Shown here: one piece after another, positions 15,101-25,800 of the stretch | Numbering within the stretch: position 1 is the first letter of the stretch | How the letters are laid out: every line of letters begins with the position of its first letter | Assembly: GCA_959347315.1 (NCBI GenBank) | Contig: OY365811.1 | Location: 33,642,321 to 33,706,320 of the forward strand | Reading direction: 5' to 3' | Length of the DNA: 64,000 bases | Source: Bimastos eiseni | Lineage: Eukaryota; Annelida; Clitellata; Crassiclitellata; Lumbricidae | The notes under the pieces: generated by a model | Seen by the model: the letters and a program-made list of their open reading frames with translations, nothing else | Database searches by the model: none | What the model was told of the DNA's origin: nothing | Made by a program: the position numbers and the translations under genes

Positions 15101-15323
15101 TAGAGTATAGTAAATGCTTGTCACTTTGACTTCTGTTTCATGCCAAGCCTTGCTAAAAGTTTTTGTAACTTTCCACTCTTTCTTGTATTCTCATCACATT
15201 CAATTTCGTTTAGCCTCACTTTGTTAGATTTGTGCCATCACTTAAGTTTTATTGTTGCTTTAGCATCCTAAAGTTTTACTGAACTTTGTCTTTTGTAGGA
15301 AAATGAAATACACAGCAGTTTAA
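135..15323 (+). CDS. KIF23: Kinesin-6 motor KIF23/MKLP1 (centralspindlin), 5' truncated by window
   Basis: Twenty exons join in phase with GT-AG borders: 135-173, 604-709, 1473-1609, 2142-2260, 2897-3064, 4134-4246, 5817-5938, 7034-7136, 7814-7893, 8308-8427, 8840-8984, 9318-9379, 9597-9699, 10192-10400, 10557-10667, 11661-11987, 12394-12627, 13440-13525, 14268-14366, 15299-15323. They give 835 codons plus stop; about 60 N-terminal residues lie upstream of the window. Motor motifs are the P-loop GVTSSGKT, switch I NAESSRSH and switch [11 protein letters not shown] coiled coil follows (10192-10667). The tail keeps MKLP1-specific blocks: RRSRSSD next to LWLDHKPAG (the Aurora B/14-3-3 site in vertebrate MKLP1), [13 protein letters not shown] and [16 protein letters not shown]. 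The family pairs with RACGAP1/CYK-4 to bundle midzone microtubules in cytokinesis. The P-loop has S where vertebrates have G. The vertebrate alternative tail exon appears absent, as in the short isoform. Confidence 0.95.
929..1063 (+). repeat. Intronic hairpin repeat, copy 1
   Basis: Lies in the intron before the P-loop exon. It holds an inverted repeat, GGAGACATT (931-939) against AATGTCTCC (981-989), then a segment ending in TCATCCTCAAATAAATTG. A diverged direct copy lies just after the exon at 1667-1801. Confidence 0.6.
1667..1801 (+). repeat. Intronic hairpin repeat, copy 2
   Basis: Diverged copy of 929-1063, starting 58 bases after the P-loop exon. Its stem is GGAGGCATC (1667-1675) against GATGCCTCC (1719-1727), so both arms changed together relative to copy 1. 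The part after the stem (AAACTGAGGA..., ...TCCTCAAACAAATTG) aligns base by base with copy 1 with scattered substitutions. Confidence 0.6.
3262..3660 (-). mobile_element. L2/CR1-like LINE, 3' end of the RT ORF, degenerate
   Basis: On the minus strand 3282-3548 reads [20 protein letters not shown], then [14 protein letters not shown] and VGPLLWNDL. This is the typical C-terminus of L2/CR1-type reverse transcriptases (DLIxxxxxxRRxLRS, then GPxLWNxL). The tail GCGTCTGATTAGG-like sequence at 3270-3290 (complement) resembles the 3' ends at 23.5 and 28.8 kb. It sits in a KIF23 intron in antisense and is 5' truncated. Confidence 0.75.
4515..4705 (+). mobile_element. Degenerate tRNA-derived SINE
   Basis: An A-box-like TAGTCTATTGG, then GAGTGCTTGCTTTGTAATG and a decayed B box (GAGTTAAAGCC near 4565) have tRNA promoter spacing. 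A short AT-rich tail, AAAATAACAATGATTG, closes it. In a KIF23 intron. Confidence 0.6.
5385..5520 (+). repeat. Possible SINE-like fragment
   Basis: GGTGCAGTGATTAAGTGATT followed by GCCTTACCTCAGAGC resembles a tRNA-like SINE head, but no convincing B box follows. It lies in the intron between KIF23 exons 4134-4246 and 5817-5938; I see nothing else recognisable there. Confidence 0.25.
12681..12860 (+). mobile_element. tRNA-derived SINE
   Basis: TGGCCGATTGG (12689-12699) fits an A box and GTTCGATCC (12734-12742) a B box at tRNA spacing. The body continues to about 12860. In a KIF23 intron, same strand as the gene. It is not a folded functional tRNA: the acceptor stem does not close. Confidence 0.7.
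14371..14495 (+). promoter_or_regulatory. Alternative KIF23 3' UTR with poly(A) signal
   Basis: If the donor at 14367 is not used, the KIF23 frame reads directly into TAA at 14368-14370. An AATAAA hexamer follows at 14490-14495, so an unspliced message would be a complete terminal exon ending ...EGHIK. Seen directly; use in vivo is inference. Confidence 0.5.
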
Positions 15324-15410
15324 GTGAGGAGGAATTCCCCAACTCCAGTTCTGATGCAGTTATATCGGACAGTTGATTTGAATTCTTGAAATAAAAGACT
15401 TTTGTATAAA
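15324..15410 (+). promoter_or_regulatory. KIF23 distal 3' UTR and poly(A) signal
   Basis: The last exon begins after TTTTGTAG at 15291-15298. In the spliced frame it adds KMKYTAV and stops at 15321-15323. AATAAA lies at 15390-15395, about 70 bases after the stop. Another frame of this exon stays open to TGA at 15374-15376. Confidence 0.65.
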
Positions 15411-17044
15411 AATCATATCTTTGACTTGTGATATTCCCTGCATTAATCAGATACGACAGAGTTTTGTCTGTGATTTTAGTTTAACCTCTGCGATCAAAAT
15501 ACAGAATTACATTGCTATTTTTGTGTTTCACTTTCAAACATGTCTTTTATTCAATATAGCACTTTCCACCGAGGTGTTTGTCAGAAAATTTGTTGGTCTG
15601 CTTGCTCATTGTACATTGTTGTAAACTTGCTGTTCATGTTTTGTGGTATAAAAAATCAGACTTTCGTTTGACTGTTTGCCCTTTATTTTCTTCAGTCCAT
15701 ATCGTAAAGCAGCTGTGAGGGTATGACTTAGGAAACCGATGCAGCTCATCGTTAGAGTGTTAAATGAATCGTTTTAGTTAGTTCTAGCTGATATGAATTT
15801 CTATAACTTTGATCATGCACTTGATAATTCTTGTGATGCTGTCTTTCAAATATCTGTAGTCTGTTTGTAGAAATGGTTAGGTTATTATCATGATGCTGCA
15901 CAATGTCTTTCAAGTGGTTATGCTCTGTTTAATGGAAACAATGAGAAATTCCAAAGATTATTTATTCCAAAGATTAATTATTGCAATCATGTGAGGCTCA
16001 AACTTTGGTTTTGCTCAGATTATATGCTAAAAAGACAATTTACTTTTTGAATCAGTAATGGTCATTTTATCTAAAGGTTGTTTAATTAGTTAATTTGAAT
16101 GGATGAGATTTATGAATCCAGGCTTGTCTAAAATTGTCAGAAAGGTGTTTTTTTCTAGTAACGGGGACACTTTTAAGGTAACACTGGAGAGTTTTTTTTG
16201 TAGGTTAGATTTATGTTTGTTTGGTAGAGTTTAGATATGTCATACAACAATTTAACAGCAGATGAATTATATCTAAGGCTCTTAATTGGTTTCGTGTTTT
16301 CTTAATATTGAAGTGTGTGATGAACAGCCTTCTGACTTCTCATGAAGAGAGTTGGAGTTGTGATGACATTAAAAATACTTGAAATCGTATTTGCTGCCTA
16401 ACATCAAGAGCACTTGTTTGGACCAGTTGACCTTGTACAGTAGAAAAGTGACAATTGCTACTTAGTATACTTAACAAATCATCGTTGTGTGTGCTTCTAA
16501 CTTTTTTTATTATTGTGGAGTGCAATGGTCACCGTTTGATTTTTTTGTTTGATGATGGTTAGCCTCTAAAGCATGTGGTCTGTTGAGAAGATATATCGAG
16601 CATAAGTAATAAAAAATCTTAAGTTTATAAATGCTATGGATTTGATGCCCTTTTATCTATTCAATCTCTTATCTTTGTGCATGGTGCTATATGAATTTAC
16701 TGAGACAATTATTTTGAACTATTTGGTAGAATTAGTGGTGAATCTTGATGCCATATTTTATTAAGTTCTTTGTACAGAATTGAAGGAAGCAGTTCTTTAT
16801 TGGCATCTGATATGTTTTGGTGCAATGATAATTTTCTATTAAATGATATATCAAATGTATACATAAGTCATTTGTCATTTCAAAACTTCTGTTGTTAATC
16901 AGTTTCTTATTCAAAGTTTTTCTTAATTGACATCTGTTCCACAGGATCACAGTTTGCTGGGCCTCTCAACTATTTTATTAATTTCCTATGATAATGTTTC
17001 AATACAAACTAATACAGTAGAAAATATTGAGCGTTTTTGGCTCC
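15411..17044. other. Intergenic region, nothing recognised
   Basis: AT-rich sequence between the KIF23 3' end and a LINE fragment. I see no coding signature, repeat array or terminal inverted repeat. Short open frames here have no family resemblance. Confidence 0.5.
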
Positions 17045-18270
17045 CAACTCCCAAGGCTCCGGGACCTGGGAGTTCTTCTGGATCAAGACCTGTCCTTGGA
17101 GGAACATGTCAGTTCCCTGTGCAGGTCGTGCTTTTATCAATTGCGCCAGCTAGATTAGAGTCATTCGGCGAAATCTGTCAATTGACGCCGCTATAACTCT
17201 TAACTGTCCACTCCGTCGAGCTGACTCGCCTGGACTACTGCAATGGTGTCCGTGAGGGTCTGCCAAAGTTCCGGATAAGACAGCTTCAATCAGGGGCGGA
17301 TCCAGACCATCTAGTAAGGGGGGGGCGATTTTTAGGTTTTAGTGGCAACCGCAGGCAAGCCCACAAATCGTAAAACTTGTTTACTTTTTTTTCTTTGAGT
17401 ATCATTCTTCTACTGTCTTAATCTATGTAATGTAACTATGATGTGATTGAGCGTTTTGCGAAGTCGGGAAATCGTAAACTAGATTTTGTGTGATAAATTG
17501 TTAAAATAATCAACAAATCAAGGTTTTATGTACGTTACTAGTCTAACAACTAAACTCTTTAGTCTTCATCAAATGATTGTATTTCAAATTTCAATAGTTA
17601 TAAATTACTTCAAAATATAATTTACAACAGTGTATATCTACATTAAAATTTGAACATTTTTGTTGACATTGCATACTTTCTTTATAAAGGGCTGCAAAAG
17701 CCAAGTAAAAATCGCTAAAGAAATTTCTTTCCAAATAATATAAGGGGGGGGGGCGATCGCCCCCATCGCCCCCCCCCCCCCTATGGATCCGCCACTGGCT
17801 TCAATCCGTAATTCTCAACTGCGCCGCTCGATGCGTTGCCAGGCTGCCAAAATACTCGCATATTAAGCTATATGCGTGACACACTGCACTTGTTCCCGGT
17901 TGAGGATAGGATCACGTTCAAGATTGTCGTCATGGGACGGACATCGGTGGTCGACACGGCTCCAGAATACATCAGAGAGCTCTGTCTTCCCGTCTCCAGC
18001 CAGCCAGGTCGTCGATCCTTGCGTGCTGCGGCTCGTGGGGACTTGATGGTCCCGTTGTCCCGTACGTCGATCCGGACAAACCGTGCCTTCTCATGCATTG
18101 GACTATCATACTGGAACGCTCTTCCGTTACAACTTCGCAACATTGCACTGCTTGCAGCCAACTTTTCTAAATTATTCAAATCGCATTTGTCTAAATCTAT
18201 TGGGTAGCTACGCTTAGCGCCTTCGAGAGGTTCTTATAAGGTGCTATGTAAATTGCCTAATAGGGGCCTA
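17045..18270 (+). mobile_element. L2/CR1-like LINE fragment (C-terminal RT and 3' end), split by a MITE
   Basis: Before the insertion, frames with stops read RDLGVLLDQDLSLEEHVSS, SLCRSCFYQLRQL and RLDYCNGV. After it, 17798-18207 reads RITFKIVV, APEYIRELCLPVS, GRRSLRAAARGDLMVPLSRT and GLSYWNALPLQLR. This order is diagnostic of L2/CR1/Rex1-type LINE reverse transcriptases. It is interrupted at 17291-17797 by a hAT-like MITE and carries stop codons, so it is dead. Confidence 0.85.
17291..17797. mobile_element. hAT-like MITE nested in LINE
   Basis: A 507-bp element with terminal inverted repeats CAGGGGCGGATCCA and (complement of the right end) CAGTGGCGGATCCA, one mismatch. Exact 8-bp target duplication GCTTCAAT at 17283-17290 and 17798-17805. 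The interior is AT-rich with G/C homopolymers near both ends and no coding capacity. Size, TIR and 8-bp duplication fit a non-autonomous hAT element. Confidence 0.9.
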
Positions 18271-18900
18271 CATATACATACATGCTCCCGGATTTTGGAA
18301 TGGTGGGTCTCGTTAGGATCTAGATACTGCAAAGTAGGTCCCCATGTCAAAAAGGTTGAGAACCGCTGGCATAGCTGATGCCCAGGACACATTGAGTTTT
18401 TTTATCCCCAGCATTTTCTTTTGTGTTCGGTTACAAACAATTTAGAAAAAAACTGAGACACACTGCTTGTAATAAACATCTGAAAACAGATTGCAACAGC
18501 AAATTAGTACATCTCAGGAAGCGAAGTGTGGTTTGAAGGTAGTAATAGGCTTACTGTATACGTTTGTATGCCACAAATAAAATTAGAGGTTTGGAAAGTT
18601 GTTGGATGCACAGAGTGTTGAGACAATGCTAATCGATTTTAATGACTCGTTAAATATAAGACATCAGCTTTGGTCCTAACAAAATGTAGAAAAGCAAGGC
18701 ACAGTCATTTAGAAAAGCTTATTGGATAAACCTACATGTAGGCTTACATTGTAGGGAACATCATTTTTGTACTGTATAATTGTTTCAAATTGACTGCTAT
18801 AATGATATTTAAAAATTTCGGCGGTTAGTTCTTTAATTTACCCGGTCATAAAGCATATATGTAGACTACAATTAGGCCAAGAAAAGAAGTGGACGTTGCT

Positions 18901-19231
18901 CAGAGGTGCAAAAAAAACAAAATTTAAAAAAAATCAAAAGTTGGTCTTTTGGCTTTATTTGATTTTTTGGTTTTTAGTTTTCCTTTGGATCTTGTAGCAA
19001 CAGTTTTGTTATAAAAAGCACCACACAGCATGAAAAAGAGCTCCAACTTGTTTATATAACTAATTTAGGTCGATTTGCGACTGAATAACCCATAAGTAGT
19101 AATATAATAGTAATATTAGTAAATAAAAAGATATATTTTAAAAAACCCAACATTGCCATTTTGGGCTTTTTGTTTTTGGTAAAAAAAACAAAAAACCAAA
19201 TAGCCAAAAAACCAACATGCTTGCAGCCCTC
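18901..19231. mobile_element. Probable hAT-like MITE, AT-rich
   Basis: Starts CAGAGGTGCAAA and ends TTGCAGCCCTC; the termini pair imperfectly (about 6 of 9). Flanking 8-mers ACGTTGCT (18893-18900) and ACTTTGCT (19232-19239) differ at one base. The interior is A/T tracts (AAAAAACCAAA-type) in inverted arrangement. Confidence 0.45.
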
Positions 19232-19239
19232 ACTTTGCT

Positions 19240-19816
19240 CCGCAATAGTTAATCAAATGATTTTCCCTGCTTGATCTGAACAAATAGAATGTACGTTTTT
19301 CTACAGCGACCGTATGCCACAAGAGAGCCCACGAGTTACAACCCTGTTCATTTTCCGTTAATTGATCGGGTGAGATCTTTTGCCATCGCTGCCCGTTTGA
19401 TTGGGCCATGTAAAGACCCCAAGAATCAACAATTAAGTCTCTTAGATAACCCACCCTGTGGGAGCTAACCACGCTCTCCGAGCGCCCTCTCGCCGCCGAG
19501 CGCAGAGGTACGCAGCTTATGCTCTAACCGATGTGGCTAACGGAGTCGAGTAGGAACTGTAAAAATGACGAGGTATTTCGGAAATTTTCGGAAACTATGG
19601 CCGATGCTTGCAGGAACACCGTTTTGCTCTTAAAACACCGCCTGAGATTAGATCATCGGCGTTTCAGATCGTTTGCTTCTAGTCTCAGAGTCTCTCATAC
19701 GCTTCGAATGAGACACTAAAGACAGACGGACACACCCACGCCTACACCATGACTACGCATATCAGCTGCTGAGTCTGCCGTAGCAGTAGCAGCATCTATG
19801 TTCATTAGTGGCCAAG
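19240..19816 (+). promoter_or_regulatory. Upstream region of the Munc18-like gene
   Basis: Holds a minus-strand tRNA-like stretch at about 19440-19545 (GGTTAGAGCAT on the complement), probably a SINE relic. The likely 5' UTR precedes the start codon: GCAGTAGCAGCATCT, then GCCAAGATGG, a good Kozak context at 19817. I see no clear TATA box. Confidence 0.35.
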
Positions 19817-22800
19817 ATGGCGTTGAAACAGGCTGTTCACGACAGTAAGTTGATGCTTTTCTTGTTTATTTTGGGCTGATAATTCTGTAGTATGTGATAA
19901 TTTTCGAACTTCCTAAATTGTAATTTTAAAGTTTATTTTACTGGTAAATGTAGTGGCATTTGTATTTCGTTCACGACGATTATTTGGCCAATACTCAACG
20001 CTGTTTAGTTGGTTGTTGGTATTGAGGTTCGTAGCAAAAACGTTTTTTAAATTGTGCCTGTCATTTTGAAAGCATGCAAGCGCGATCTCTGAGTGTCGCT
20101 TACTTTCGTGCGTCGTTTAATTTTCTTGCGGCTTGGCCATATCACCACAGTGGCATCAGTACACGAACCGATGAGATGTACACAAACCTGCTTGATGAAA
20201 GCATAAATTAAAGCATTCTTCGTCAAAAGGATTTGAGCCACATGCAATAGTGAAATATAGCACCCACTTGAACAACAAACTGTTGTTTAAAAGTCCGGTT
20301 TGTGAAGTTGCTAGTAACTCTGTTTACTGTAATCATCTTAATGTGACATGTTTAACATAGAGATACTGAACGATGTAATTCGTGCAATCAAAGGCAAGGA
20401 CTGGAAGGTCCTGATCCTGGATCAGCTCAGCATGCGAATGCTATCAGCATGCTGCAAGATGACTGAGATCATGTCTGAAGGAATAACACGTTAGTGCAAT
20501 CGTTGTTGTCGTAGGGGCCTACTTTTCATTGTCATAGTTATTGCTCTACTTCTCATTCTCGTTCTTCTTTTCCTCCTCCATCATCATCTTCATCACAATA
20601 ATCGTCATTTTCATAACTGTCATCTGAAGGCAGTCGAAGCCTTCATCGGAAGAACCGCGGAACTCCATTTTCGGTTTATTGATATATCCCCCCTAATTTT
20701 GTAAAATCTACAGATATAATATATCTGTAGACTTTAATTTAATATTTGCTGAAAGTCTACAAATATATTATATCTGTAGACATAAAAAAATTTGTGAGGG
20801 ATATATCAATAAACCAAAAGTGGACTTTCGTGGTTCTTCCGATGAAGGCTTCAGTTATTTTCATTATCATTTTGGTTGTTTATGGTTCATATAAATTTGT
20901 TGTTGTTGCTTTCTATGCTATTACCAACTGTTTAAGTATTGTTGGTTCTTTATTTGTATCTTTTATTATTCTCGTTATAAAACTTATAGACTGTTTTAAG
21001 AGGAATAATTGTTATGCAATCACACATTCTTTGCAGTGGTTGAGGACATCAATAAAAGACGAGAGCCTCTGCCATCACTTGAGGCTGTTTATCTTATAAC
21101 ACCAACTGATAAGGTAAAGTTCATAGATTAATTTTCATAGCCACAACCACTTAAGCTGGGCTGTATATATATATTAGTTACATAAAATTAAAAATTTTTG
21201 GATGCTAATCAATTCATACGAGTAGTGGCCTGAATATTGGAGTCTTCTCTATGATTGCAGTACTTGACAAATTGAAATTCAATTCTATTCAAGATTTGTT
21301 TAATAATAATCAAGTTGACAAACTGCAACTTAAGTATGATGCATTAGGATATGATTGCAGATTACAACAATATTTAGTAAGAGTTGTATGCTGTCTGCCT
21401 TGTACTGTGGCCAATACAATTCTGAAGCATATCTTTTCCATATAATACAATGAGATTGAAACGATGTTGTATAATTTGTAAATGGATGTGATGTTTTTCC
21501 AGTCGATCCGTTCACTCATGGGCGATTTCCAGTATCCGATGAAGACGCTTTACAAAACAGCTCATGTGTACTTTACCGAAGGTGGGCTTCCTTACCTAAG
21601 AATAGTTATACGGAAAGAATGACCACTCAGGTTAGCGCCTGTTAATCGTATTTCTGCGAATTCTGGGATATGCTGACGGACCAACGTTGTAATTGCTGCG
21701 TACGTACTCAGGCACATAGGCCTATAATTTGTAAGTGAAAAGAATAAAATTTATTCTGTTGAAATTAATAAGTTACTTAGGTAAAACTGTAGTTTAGTGT
21801 ATTTAATTAACAATGTCATTTCTATAATGTATTTCAGCTATTTAATTATTAGGATTAGGGTTTGAGGTTAGGTCTAGTGGTTAGAAATAAGGTTGGGTTC
21901 AGGGTTAGAGTCTAGGGCTTAGGGTTGGTTTAGGGCTACGATTGGGGTTAGGGTTTGGTTTAGGGTAAGGGTTTAGGCCTATAGGGATTAGGCTTAGGAT
22001 TGAGGTTAGGGTTTAGGGGTTAGTATTGGCTTATGACTAGGATTAGGGTTGGGTTTGTGGTTAGGATCAGGTTTGGGTTTGGGGTTAAGATTAGAGTTTT
22101 GGTTTAGGGTGGGGCTATAGGATAAGGTTTAGGGGTGGGTGTAGAATCTAGACTTAGAGGTTAGGATTAAGGCTGATTTTAGGATTAGGGTTTATAGATA
22201 AGGTTTGGTTTATGGCTATGATTGGGGTTAGGGTTTAGTTTAGGAGTTAGGATTAGGTCTGAGCTTATAGTAGGACCAGAGTTGGGTTTAGGGGCTAGGG
22301 TTAGGATTGGGCACCGTTTACGGTTAGTGCTCTCGTACCACCTCGTAGGCCTGCTTTGCACAACCTTCACAACTCACTGCTAGACCATTGCGCACGTCAG
22401 TCATCATTAGACTGCTACATAGTAGGATCTACAATATTCCGAAAGGCTTCCATGCAATCAGCTTCTAGTTGCCATTCCTCTATTTCACATGGTTATAAGC
22501 ACATTGTGATATGTGCTTATAATTATTCTACTAATCTGAACATCTTTATTTGCTTCCCCTAACCACATGGGTTAAGTTCAAAGTAATCAGGCATGAAATA
22601 AAAATAATAATGATTACGATTATATAAAATTCGTTACTTGTTAAATGTTATAACTATCTTAATACTAAGATTGTGAGTTCGTGATACTCTCACGACAGAG
22701 CCGCACACTTGCGTACAGATATCCCAGCATGCAGCATTTTCTAATTACACGTCATACAACGCGTTAGGGTCTTGAGTGGACAGCCTGTGTTGCTTACCGT

Positions 22801-25800
22801 CTGTCTGTCTGCCGGCCTGTCTGTCTGTCTGTCTGCCTGTCTGTCTGTCTGTGTATCAATGGTAAGACTTTCCTTGACCCTAGTGCGGCCCATCCACATA
22901 TTATGTATCCCTAAAAAATATCGTATTTTCGGACCCCTCCCCCTTGAGTTGCACTGCCTATATTTTGTGAACCCCTCCCGTATGAGTACGTACATCAGAG
23001 CTCTGACCCCCTTGCAAAGGTTGAACAGCGAAGTCATCTATTAGACATTGATTTTACAGTAGGCTATTTATATTTCACAGCTTAAATTAGTTAACCATTA
23101 TGAAGAAATAAAATAATAGCAACATTTTAAATGGCTTCCTGTCTCGCAGTGCATTGGCTACAGGATAGCAGCGCTTGTCTGGCGATGCCTCGTTGGTAGC
23201 ACTCTGTCCTATTTAAGTAGTCTCTTTTGCCCGGTCTCTGATATAGCCTACTGTAGGGCTCTCCGTTCCTTGGATAGGGGGAGCTAAGTACTGGTCCCAC
23301 GAGCTCGATCCTCGATTAAGCAGCTCCGAGCCTTCTCGGTTGTGGGCCCCTCCATTTTGAATGGGACTTCCGCTAGCACTTCGCATGCTTCCTAGAAACA
23401 ATCTACCAGCCTTCTATCGTATGCTCAAGTTGTTTTTGTTTGGTCGCAACCTGGCTGAGAGCGCCTCTGAGTAGGTTTTCTTGAAGGGGCACTATATAAA
23501 TTTTTGAAATGAATGAATAGGCAGATTTGAACCCTCAACCTCTCCGCTAACAGTCCAGCATGCTAGCCACTAGACTAATGCTTTTACCAAACCATTTAGT
23601 TGGCTAGAGGGCGCATGTGGAGCAGAAATCTCTAAGCAGATTTCTGCTCTGATGAGATTTTAACCCCCAACCTCTCTGCTGACAGTCCAGGATGCTATCC
23701 ACTAGATTGTCACTTTTGGCAGAACCTTTTGAAATACAAGAGGTAATGGCGACTGGCAGACAATTGACAGAGAATTGGCCAATGGGTTGCAGAGGAGGGA
23801 AAGAAAAACTACAGGATAAGCAATCTTCTATTCAGAACAGTACTTGATTGCATAATGGAAATAGTGTTACTACCTGAGACATTTTGAGACGATAAGTAGT
23901 CAATTTTGGTGTTTCTAGCCTGTCCTGATGAGTTGTTCAATGAATTGTGCAAATCCATTGGAGCTCGTTACATCAAGACCCTGAAGGAGATTAATATCGC
24001 TTTTCTTCCATATGAGAGCCAGGTATTTAACCGGTCTTTGCTTTTCTGGTATTGTTGAGTAAAACAAATTGACAAAGTTAGCATTTGTGAGTTGCTGCTA
24101 GAGCTATCCAAGTAAAGCTTTACTCTTATAGAGGAAATTGCAGAGTTCAAAACTCTGAATTATAACATTTTGCTGTTTAATGTTGTTTCCTGCCTCGTTG
24201 TCATCAGACATGGGGTGCACATGTAATGATTTTACAATGTATTGATGTCTTTAGGATAGAATAAATTAGTGTTACTGAATTATGAAGGGATTGAAGGGAT
24301 TCTGAATTACCAGTGAAGACTAAATATATATTTTAAATGTTTATGAAAAGCTATTTAAAGGTTTTAGCCCTTTTACAATCAGCATTAGTGATTATGCCTA
24401 ATGTTTTACTGTGTTAAAGGGCTAAGTAGTGCTTGAAAAGTAATTGTAATTTGAAACTGGTTTCATTTGAAGGTGTTTTCTTTGGATTCTACCGATACAT
24501 TCCAGTTCTACTACAACCCTTCCAAGCAAATAGGACGTATTATCAATCTGGAGCGCTGCGCCGAGCAGATTGCAACCCTCTGTGCTACACTTGGCGAATA
24601 TCCTTCGGTCAGATATCGAAGGTAGATTTGATTTTTGTATCACTGTGGCGACAGACTGCATTAGTTTCTCTGTCGCTGTTAGTACTCTCTCTCTCTCTCT
24701 CTTTGTTAAAGTGTTTAAGAAGTATTGCATTACAGTCAGCCAGTGTCTTTGCTGCTCATCCTTTTTACTTGTACAGTCTAGTTTTGTCATCAAAGACTGA
24801 CTGTTATCCTATTCTGAACTTGTTTGGTGCTGGTCTCCCAGGCAAAGTTTTCCAAACAAATTGTTATCAATTAGATTATTTTTCATCTGCATATAATTGA
24901 AAACCTCTTTACTGTACCCAGCAAGAGATTATTTATTGACTAGGTGATGAAAAGATTAACATTCATTAGCAGACATGTTCAGCTATTGTCTCACTGATGG
25001 ACACATGAATTTTGTATTAACCAATATATCAGTCCCAACTTAAAAATAAATTAATTTGTCTGAAATGTTGTTCAAGATGAGAAGCATCTGTTTGTCTTTA
25101 AAACTGTTTCTTTTGCGATGCTTTAGTTTTGTCTGTTGATTGTCTTAAAGCGAATGTGAAAGAAATGCAGAATTTGCGCAACTAGTGCAGCAGAAACTCG
25201 ATGCGTACAAGGCTGATGACCACACTATGGGCCAGGTGAGGATTGCTGAAATCACATGCGTGATGGGCTGGACTGATATTGCCTTGGCATATTTTTCTTC
25301 ATGCAAAATGCTAAGTCTTGTAAATGTGAGATAACATTGGCAACAATGGTTTACGCATCATAGTGCCCATCATTTTTATCACCATCTTTGCAACTGTGAT
25401 CTTCTAAATCATTGTAATCTCCTACTTGTCTGATATAGGTGAGATACTAATAATGATATCTTTGGTGACAAGATAATTGTGAGTATGCTATTCAGATGCA
25501 TGCACATGCAAACTGTGTTTTCAATAGGGTCCTGGAAAGGATCGTTCCCAACTTTTGATCATTGATCGAGGTTTTGATCCTGTCTCTCCACTCCTTCATG
25601 AACTGACTCTTCAAGCAATGGCCTACGATCTGCTAAACATTGAAAATGATGTCTATAAGTGAGTCAGTCCTATTGCTTTTTATTTACTAGTAACCTTTGA
25701 CAGGGAGAACAATATAGACGCCATTCGATAAGATGTTTCACGTCATGACATAATTAATAGGTTTCAGAGCTCAGATAGGGCAGTGAATAGCTTATGCAGT

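Noticed and set aside
21848..22325. A true chromosome end
   Set aside because: Coding exons of one gene continue in phase on both sides, so the array is interstitial.
22741..23044. Cys/Leu/Ser-rich open frames
   Set aside because: Translate the (CTGT)n microsatellite.
24433..24900. 155-codon open frame as a separate gene
   Set aside because: Overlaps Munc18 exon 24473-24621 in another frame and runs into the intron; no family resemblance.
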